64,000 nucleotides of DNA from Ischnura elegans (Eukaryota > Arthropoda > Insecta > Odonata > Coenagrionidae), in contig NC_060259.1 of the NCBI RefSeq assembly GCF_921293095.1, positions 48,465,812-48,529,811 on the forward strand, in the 5' to 3' direction. Below, in pieces: positions 56,414 through 64,000 of this stretch. Positions within the stretch are counted from its first letter, which is position 1. Each line of letters starts with the position of its first letter. The position numbers and the translations under genes were made by a program. The notes beneath the pieces are model-generated. The model did not search any database, was not told the origin of the DNA, and saw only the letters and a program-made list of their open reading frames with translations.

Positions 56414-57229
56414 AATGTTACATTTTCAATTTCAAAATGTTAGTGATATGTCAGTTATCTATTTATATATTATGATTATATCTATATTTCGTGCTATAGC
56501 ACTGTATTATTTATTTTCAAGTACTTCAGTATTTTTACCGTGTAAGACCCAATTAAAACCCGCTTTTTACATCCTTGTTGACTGAAAGTATTAGGCATAC
56601 TTAATAAACTTTCCTATCTGTATTCAAGGATTGACGTTGAGATATTGTTTTAATTAAATGAACTCGGTGTCTTCTTCAAGGTAAATTTAAATAACTACAA
56701 CACTTATTAATCAAAGTGCTATTGCTGAGCAATAGCAATATTTTATGCTTTATTTTTTTTATGAAAGCTTAGGATTTATATAAATATAATTTTAGTTTGT
56801 TCAGAGCTATATATATTCACTGCTCTTTAATACTCTCTGAGCGTAATTATAACTGTAAATGAAAATTGCTTTTTAAGAAAATGCTGTGCTGTTAATATTT
56901 CATTTCTTTTTTCAAACCCAAAAAATGTGTCAGGCTTGTAGAGTTTCCGAAGTCTCGAGTTATAGAGAGTCGAGTTTTCAGGGTTCTATTGTTGATCATA
57001 TGACCCCTCTTAATGGCTTTAAAAAAACTTTCAAACTCACTATTTTTCATCTAAATTCAGAAAATTTCCCGGGGCAAGTCCCGCGATATGGCCCCCCCAA
57101 TATTTTTTATAAGTCGGCGCCCCTGAAGCGTATCCCAATACTTGGAATATACCAACAGATATTCGTAGCATAAGAAAAATCAATAATACTTAATTATAAT
57201 AATTTTAATTCATTTACGCGACATATTAG
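56414..57229. other. Loop spacer
   Basis: AT-rich. A short GC-rich stretch at 57068-57125 (CCCGGGGCAAGTCCCGCG, then CCCCCCAAT) may be a MITE end. No gene. Confidence 0.4.
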
Positions 57230-58450
57230 ATATTATATCGTGTAAAAACTTCACTTTTATTCAGTAAATTAAATTTAAAGTTCAGCTTGACATGACAATC
57301 ATATGGAACGTGCAAAACTAAATTAATGAAATATGTTATGCTCCCGAAAAAAATAACGAGCTTCAAAATATTTGACCAAGCGTTGAGCTCTCCAAAATTT
57401 ATTCTAAATATAAAACGTAGAATTATTTAATGATTCATAAAGAAGTAACGTAATTCATTTGCGGATTTGATATTGCGGATGTTTATTTAATGGTTCATTT
57501 TATATTTAATTTTTCCGTCAGACAGAGTAAATTTCTAACACTCAGTTCTAAATATAGGAAGGATTGTCAGTTTTACGGATTAAATTAGATGCTTGGTTAT
57601 CCGAATTTTGGAACTGAAACCCACCCTCTGGTAGCACTTACTGCCAATGAGTCGTACTTGAGGTCACGTAATCACGGCCACACCTGAAATCATCCCAGAC
57701 TTAAATTTCCTAAATAATTAATTCATCGCAAAATTTATTGAACAAATTTCGGTAAGATATCTACCGACCCAGTTTCCGGCAACAATGCGAATTCAAAGCA
57801 AAAGAATTTCTCAGTCGACAGTTGATATAATTAAGTATTTTGGTAGGACAAAAGTGATTTCATTATCAAAACACTCTTCCGAGGATATTTAACAAAGTTT
57901 AAGAAAGTAAGACATCAAATTGATTTGCATAAATTGTTACGGAACCACGCCAAAGAAACAATTATTTTTAGCACACTAAATAAGAAAACCAATAATTGTT
58001 ACAGTTTTCATCTTTTATGCTTATGTGGATTTTTAGACCCATATGCATCGATATTTATTGTAATGGCACCCGCATTTTAGATTTCTACGTAGTGGGTGAA
58101 CAGGAAACAAAAACATGTATCAAATGAAAAGACGTAGTTAACCATTTTTACCTTAATATATTACTTCTAAATATAAAAATAAAAAACCAAAATCGAAATT
58201 AATTCCTTAATTTATCATCTAAAACCTTTTCCTCACATCAATATAAAAAAATAAATAACACAAATTATTCTTAATTGCCATCACTGCTATGTTGATCAAA
58301 TCTGCAACACAATAAGTCTTAAATCATTGCAAAAGAAATTCATGAAATTACTATCATCTACAATGCATATCATTTATACTACAATTTCTCAGGATCCTCC
58401 TGTGATCCTCCTCCTGTTGCGGGGTGGAGAAAATTAACATCTCCGCATGT
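57230..58450 (+). repeat. Dispersed repeat, copy C
   Basis: Same orientation and order as A: TATCGTGTAAAAACTTCAC, CAAGCGTTGAGCTCTCC, ATGCGAATTCAAAGCAAAAG, ACACTCTTCC, then the decayed exon end CTCAGGATCCTCCTGTG (about 58390), matching copy D. It lies within the loop between the inverted arms. Confidence 0.65.
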
Positions 58451-58846
58451 GATAAGATACCCCTATTCCTCCAGACACCGACTGAAAATGACAATAAAAA
58501 ATTCCTGCATTTTAATGTGAACATTTACATGATATACTCATGAAAGAGTTTAAAAATTCTTAGCTTCGCGGGTCTGCTGCTGCTGTGGAATAAAATTGAT
58601 ATTAAATATTATATAGATTAATATGATACCAACAATTTAAGTGCCACGTAAAGCATTAAATAAGATGAATTACATAAGGAATTTTTCTTGCGAAAACGGG
58701 TTTTCTAAATTCAAACAGAAATAAATGATTTAACTCATATTCAAAAAATATTAACACATTATTTTAAATATTGAATGCATCACCTAAAATAATGTACTTC
58801 ATAGATTTTCTTACTTCTCTGCGTTGTCTCTGTAGCGTAAAAAGCA

Positions 58847-58887
58847 GAACGCTGGTAAAAAATCCACGCGATTTTTTACCAGCGTTC
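58847..58887. repeat. Perfect palindrome, 18-bp arms, 5-nt loop
   Basis: GAACGCTGGTAAAAAATC, CACGC loop, then the exact complement. Such perfect short hairpins are rare by chance in AT-rich DNA. Confidence 0.8.
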
Positions 58888-59188
58888 TTACCCAGATAGA
58901 GCACTTGGTGTAAGACACATACATTATAGCCGAATTAAGGGGGCTGTATACCACGTAATACAGCTGTAATACATGTGTATTGTACAAAGTGTGATGCCTG
59001 GGTACGGCTGACTTGTATTTGAGAGGAGAATTGGAAAAGGGAAATATAAAATTAATTGAAATGTCTTGCCATTTCGATTGGTACGCAGGAAACTCTGGTT
59101 CTAATTTTAAGAAGAAGATATGGGACTTGCTTTAATTTGTTCACTCATATTTGAATAGAATTGAATTTTCTGCAAACTTAATATTTAA

Positions 59189-59221
59189 GTAAGAGCGATG
59201 AAATTAATTCATCGCTCTTAC
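59189..59221. repeat. Perfect palindrome, 14-bp arms, 5-nt loop
   Basis: GTAAGAGCGATGAA, ATTAA loop, then the exact complement TTCATCGCTCTTAC. It is 302 bp from the first palindrome and unrelated to it in sequence. Confidence 0.8.
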
Positions 59222-59559
59222 TGGGGAGACAAAAGGGTTAAGGACATGAATAAATTCAATCTCATTTCTTACGAATACGTCAAATAAAGGAGATATCTAT
59301 ATTTATAAATTAAAGTATATCTTCAGCACATTTTATGGAGGTACATTGTTCCAAGAGTAAATATAAAATATCAATGGCATTACTCGCATCACATTCTTTC
59401 GCAAAGCATAAACAATAATCAGAAATAAAAACAAAGTATTCTTTGACGAAGTACTGCAGCCTTCCGCAATATGGCTTTGGAATATTAGCAAAATTCAACG
59501 AAAATATCGCCGGTTATATCTTGTCGGAAGACATGATGATGAGTCACTTTGTGAAACTA

Positions 59560-61838
59560 AAATCTATTAAATAAGGTAATGAAATGTAATCCGTTAGTTA
59601 CTTCCACACTTAATATTTCGTGTGAAAGTGGAGAAATTAATGATAGCAGGAGATTTCGTTCTTGAGTTTTTTTTTTCAGGAATAGAGTGCGTATTAAATG
59701 CAAAACTTTGCGAACGACAATAGGAAAGTAATCATTCAAAATAATATCCTATTTTTTGCATATGATAAAATCAAACTTTCTCCTTCTTACTCGTGCTTTT
59801 TATTAACGTCGAGAATGTGGTTTTTTCTGGCCACTCCTAAATTAAATGAGCGCGGGGAAACTCCTAAGCATGAAAATGTTTTGCATTTGTTGGAAGTTTC
59901 TTTTAACATTCTAAAAACTTATCACTTTATTTTACTCTCCGGGAATTAATTCCCCATCAGCGGGGGAATATGAGTGCTTTACCTCAAGGGAATAATTGAT
60001 AGATGACATTACAGCCACTCAGAGGAAGTATCTGCGGAAATGCTCTTCAACGGGTCGGTTGTAGTTTAAAGTTTAGACTTAAAAATTTATGTTGCATACT
60101 TTAAAAAATCTTTTATTAATGCTGAAACTCAATACCGTAATGAGCAACATGCTATCTTCGACTAAATTTGGTTTTGGACTTTTACATCCTGCGCCAAATG
60201 CAATAAATACCTAATAAACATTAGTTCAAAACTTTTTGTAACAACAAATGAATGAATAACTCAAAATTGTAACGCGATGGCATATTTAGGCCTAATGATT
60301 ATCATTGCCATGATTTTTACGCTGCAATTTTTTTTTTGCAGTTTTCATTAACAATATCGCATAAGACAGCGGATCGGTTAAATCGATTTTTAAAAATCCC
60401 TTTCGCTCAATGAAAGTTGTATTGTGAAACTGTTAAAAAATAAGGCCTTAAAAATATGAATACTCCACATTAACCCCTGACCCTCTCTCAAATGAGATTT
60501 AGGGCAAATGATGGCGAAAATTTAAAATATTTCATGGTCATTCCTTATCGAGTTTGCCGAGTTAGCATTCAATAGGACAAGACTTTCGTCCATTTGGCGT
60601 ATCTGGCGAACGTTAAGCCACAAAATGCAACACTTGAGTGCGCGTCCGCAAAAAAAATATTGCAAACCCATGCAGGGTTGCGGATAGAAAAGCGGCCGGC
60701 GGCTACCGTCCCCTCTCGCCACGCTTCTTCCCTTCTAACCCCCCGAAAACAGCAAAATTCATTCTTCGTGTGATGTTAGGACGGCGCAAATCATTGATAA
60801 CATTAATTGGCAGATGGTAGAAAATAAAAAGTTATGCCAACTCAGACTTGTCCCTGATTTGGCGTCTCGTAGGCGTTAAAAAAATACGTTTCCAACGTTT
60901 ACAGAGCACTAGAAAAATGTTGAAATGTTTAGATCCAACAGCACAGGCAAGAGACCTCGGCCTATGAACTAGACAATCCAGTGGCTAGGATGTACCAAAA
61001 AATAAGAGGTTTAATTCCAAGAAAAGGGGGGCGGAGAGTTTAAAGACGAGGGCGAGGTTAAGAAAGGGCTGACAAATATATAACAAACTTGGTGTGAAAA
61101 AAATGGCAGAGAGAGAATGAATGGCTTGGAGGGTTTGGCTGTCCCATTGAGGGATTGCAGAGCATCGGTGATCGAGAAAGATTTTGGTATTAAAAAAAGG
61201 CAATCCACGCGGTAAGTGGGGCTCAACAGGGACTAAAAGGGAGAGGAATGCAAAACAAAACGGAAAACATTAAGTTGGGAGAGGGCGCTGTTTCCTATGA
61301 CGAGAGTGACATAGAAAAGGGTTACTTTCCAAAAAATAAGAAACAGGTTTTTTGTGGGCAAGGCAAGAAAGCTACACAAAGGGAAGATCAAGATTTCATT
61401 GGAAAAGAATTAGAAAGACTAAGCAGTATATTCAAATGGCAATTTGTATCGTTGGAATTGTTATTTTTTTAATAATATTAATTTCTGGCTTTCCTAATTT
61501 TCCGATACTGTACTCCAGTTAGTGTAATGAGGTCTCACATTTTAAAATGAACCATCAAAAGTAACTAGATTCAGAGGCGCAGCCAGTAATTACGGATATG
61601 GGTGGTTTCAGGCACAAATATTTCTGGGCCGTGTGGGGGTGTGGCACACCTGCCAGGGTGAGCGGGAGGTGCGAGGGCCCTTCGCCAGAAAAAAATTAAG
61701 ATAAATGGTTAAAAATGGTGAATTTTACGGCCTTCTGAGGGATATTTTATTAGTCTCTGCACTATTGTATGAGTATTATTAATACAAATAAATAAAATAC
61801 ATTGAACTTTAAAAATTGACTGGTGCAGCGAGGGGGTC
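59560..61838 (+). repeat. Arm 2 of the large inverted duplication
   Basis: Reverse counterpart of 53615-55920, with small indels. A segment (60180-60540) is also found alone at 48060-48420. A 74-codon frame at 61248-61472 (ENIKLGEGAVSYDESDIEKG, QREDQDFIGKELERL) is shared with arm 1 (-) and partly with 51983-52281; no domain recognised. Confidence 0.8.
61572..61838. mobile_element. Arm 2 copy of the CAGAGGCG MITE, one end lost
   Basis: CAGAGGCGCAGCCAG at 61572 is preceded by ACTAGATT (61564-61571), the complement of the arm 1 target duplication. Homology to arm 1 stops in the G-run near 61830-61838, before the second target duplication. The duplication breakpoint therefore lies inside the MITE. 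Confidence 0.6.
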
Positions 61839-62980
61839 AAAATTGAGGGTTAGTTTCAGATGAAAATGGGCAACAGTTGCATCAAAACAAAATCAAAGAG
61901 ATGATATTCAGGGAGTAGTAACCAGGGCATTTTGGCTGAGTACTGCTGATTTTCGGTAAGATAAACTTCCATCTCAGGATATTATTGGAAAACCAAACTC
62001 CAACTGAAAGTACTTATATTATCCATCATTCTTTGCATATGACTTAATTTTTATTGATTCGCGCGAGGCATTGAGAGCGCCAGCGTGATAGTGTATCTTC
62101 TGAACTGTTACAACATAACTTATTATTGTTGCTAAGCATTGTTCCTAAATATTTATATAATTGCTGCTATGTGTTTTTGATACATATTTCCATCATTCTG
62201 GGATATTTGGGGGAGGAAAATGTGGAATAGAAGATGAAATATGAGGAAAATTAATGAACGAAATTGCGAAAAAAAGAAAAAAATTATTATTTTTAACCGT
62301 TTGTTTATAATTTGCGTAGACTAACAGCTACTACATCTACCTAATTAGCATTAGTTTTCATATTTTAGAACTTTTCACCTCTGTTAACTCTTAGAAGGAA
62401 TGTAAATGCGAATATAATCCTTGTCGTCCCTCCAAATTATTAAAAAGTTATAAAAAAAATGGGAGAGAAAAATCCCGAAAATGGTGAGTGATAGGGAAAA
62501 AGAGACATCATATTCTGACTCAGGAGGTAATTTTACATAAGTATCAGTAGGAATGGTATTGAAGCTAGAGCAAAAATATTTTATGCCGTCCGGTTGTAAT
62601 TGAATAGTGCGTAATAATGCTTTATTAAATTGAATTGGCAGGTAAAATTAGGCGTTCTCCCACATATGCGTGTTAAGCTTTACTGCACTACGCCAAAAAA
62701 ATGCCAAGCGCATTACCCGACTCGCGAGTAGGACGCAGAAATGAAAGGAGAGGAAGTGTTCTGGCCTTTTTTTATCGGAGCCTGAAGAGGAAATTTCAAC
62801 GGAAAAAGTTTTCATTCAATATGACTGTTTTTCATCTTTCTATCAAACATTCTTGACAATTATTTAATTTTTTTCTGGTGAACATTTCCAGCAAGTAATA
62901 CCGTTCAAGTTTTTTTGGCTCTCACTTACTCTTTAAACCAAGAATTTACTGCTATGTACAGAACGGATACAGCACCTTCC
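61839..62980. other. Intergenic
   Basis: AT-rich. 62033-62094 (TTTGCATATGACTTAATTTT to GCCAGCGTGATAG) matches 33168-33232. Nothing else recognised. Confidence 0.4.
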
Positions 62981-63019
62981 AATGGTGCATCTCCGCACCT
63001 TAGGCCGTAAATGGGTTAA
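62981..63019 (-). mobile_element. piggyBac-type terminus facing left
   Basis: Complement reads TTAACCCATTTACGGCC, TAA, then hairpin GGTGCGGAGATGCACC. It is the same terminus as at 63042 but opposite in direction, ending in TTAA at 63016-63019. The rest of the element to which it belonged is not visible to the left. Confidence 0.6.
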
Positions 63020-63041
63020 CCCATGCGTAAATGGGTTACGG

Positions 63042-63085
63042 TTAAGCCATTTGCGGCCGAAGGTGCGGAAACGCACCATTTTTTA
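63042..63085 (+). mobile_element. piggyBac-type terminus facing right (5' end of the next element)
   Basis: TTAAGCCATTTGCGGCCGAA followed by hairpin GGTGCGGAAACGCACC (63062-63077). It begins 190 bp before recognisable transposase sequence, so it is probably the 5' end of the element that runs off the window. Confidence 0.65.
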
Positions 63086-63273
63086 ATTAGTTCGTAAAAA
63101 ATATCTACTCCGTTATTTAATAGTTTTTCCATGGTTAATAATTCAATTAATGGTACCCATATTTTAAAATCCATTTTCTTTAAAAGTTTTGACGTGTTCC
63201 AAAAAAGGTATCCAGTCGTCTGATAAAAGGGACTAATTTTCTAAGATAGAAAAAGAATATTGATGCTGAGATT

Positions 63274-64000
63274 TTGCATCGTCCGATATCTAAAGAGAAG
63301 CAATACGACGAAAAAATAAGACGGGAATTTGGAGGTATGTCTCCATCTGACATTTTCTTCTTGTTTCTTGATGACGAGGTTTGGGAGGAAATGGTATATT
63401 TTCAAACAAGTATGTTACTGATAGCAATGGGCGTCAGTTACAATAAGTATTGCAGACTTGAAAAGTTTCTTGTGATTTTGAGTCTCTCTGGGCATCATGT
63501 GCTCCCGCAGCAGAACCTGTACTTATCTAATGATATTATAAAGGTAAACGGGTTGAATTAGTTCGTCAAACTATGAGTAGAAAGAGATTAAAAAATATCC
63601 ACCTTTTTTCTCGACGAATCGGACAAATTTGCAAAGCTGAGACCAATATTTACTATGTTGAATGCTACTTTTTTGCGTTCTGGAATTTTTTCTCATAACC
63701 TTTCTATGGATGAGCAAATGGTTCCGTATTTTGGACGCCACTCTGCGAAAATGTTGATATGAAATAAACCGGTTTGATTAGGGCTCAAATTATGGTGCCT
63801 TTGCTCTTCAGATGGTTACGTCATCCAATTTTTTTGTATGGAGGGGCTAAATAAATCAAATTCTTATGGAGTGAAGGTAGGATTAGGAGCTATCGTTGTT
63901 TCACATTTCTTGAAAATAATTCCCGATGTTACTCAGCATCAGTGATTTTTTGACAACTTCTCTTATACACGTTCCTTGTTTCGAACACTGAAGGAAAGGC
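63274..64000 (+). pseudogene. piggyBac transposase, decayed, truncated by window end
   Basis: A 95-codon frame carries YFQTSMLLIAMGVS, RLEKFLVILSLSGHHVLPQQ and LYLSNDIIKV. Shifted frames continue RQTMSRKRLKNIHLFS, then NLSMDEQMVPYFGRHSAKM (about 63702-63757, first catalytic Asp), stops, GLKLWCLCSSDGY, and FFDNFSYTRSLFRTLK at the window edge. In the last, FFDN holds the second catalytic Asp. It belongs to a different family from the 43.9-kb copy, sharing only core motifs. Inactive. Confidence 0.8.

Larger units (their letters stand above)
58451..59559. other. Loop spacer with two perfect palindromes
   Basis: AT-rich with no gene. Holds the two hairpins annotated separately at 58847-58887 and 59189-59221. 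Confidence 0.4.

Overview
The window looks like arthropod, most probably insect, nuclear DNA. It is AT-rich and intron-bearing. It holds one clearly functional host gene and is otherwise filled with eukaryotic mobile elements: Transib-like, piggyBac, hAT, Helitron, Penelope-like and LINE pieces, plus a long AT-rich satellite. I saw no bacterial or organellar signatures, no rRNA, no convincing tRNA and no CRISPR array.

The only complete host gene I can support is a water-channel aquaporin on the + strand. It has five coding exons between 9341 and 14139, encodes 267 residues, and all introns are phase 0. A TATA box at 7801 and a possible non-coding first exon lie upstream; a polyadenylation signal lies at 14655. 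A second host fragment is a 95-codon terminal exon on the - strand at 41685-41972 that I do not recognise. Decayed copies of it occur at three other places. Part of aquaporin exon 4 plus intron 4 is also duplicated 39 kb away, at 51878-52553, and is split there by another repeat.

Layout. 1-7.6 kb: a 526-bp Transib-like element with recombination-signal-like ends (63-588), a LINE 3' end (1345-1972), a MITE (2812-3144), a piggyBac relic (3770-4416) and a piggyBac-type MITE (5041-5430). 7.8-14.7 kb: the aquaporin gene. 15.5-18.7 kb: a decayed Helitron (-). 19.1-28.9 kb: two Penelope-like fragments (-) on either side of about 7.9 kb of 67-bp satellite. 28.9-36.3 kb: dispersed repeats and piggyBac fragments. 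37.7-39.5 kb: two hAT-type elements with perfect 8-bp target duplications. 40.8-43 kb: the orphan exon and a third Penelope fragment. 43.9-47.2 kb: a complete-length piggyBac element with a nearly intact transposase. 48-50.9 kb: an inverted copy of the 29-31.5 kb repeat block. 51.9-52.6 kb: the aquaporin pseudo-fragment. 53.6-61.8 kb: a large inverted duplication (about 2.3-kb arms, 3.6-kb loop) around a hAT dimerisation domain. 63-64 kb: back-to-back piggyBac termini and a decayed transposase that runs off the window.

The most interesting signals are the RSS-like Transib ends, hammerhead-like folds at the ends of two Penelope copies, terminal hairpins with paired base changes in piggyBac-family ends, and repeated capture of host exon fragments. 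Assignments rest on reading motifs by eye; no alignment or database search was run.
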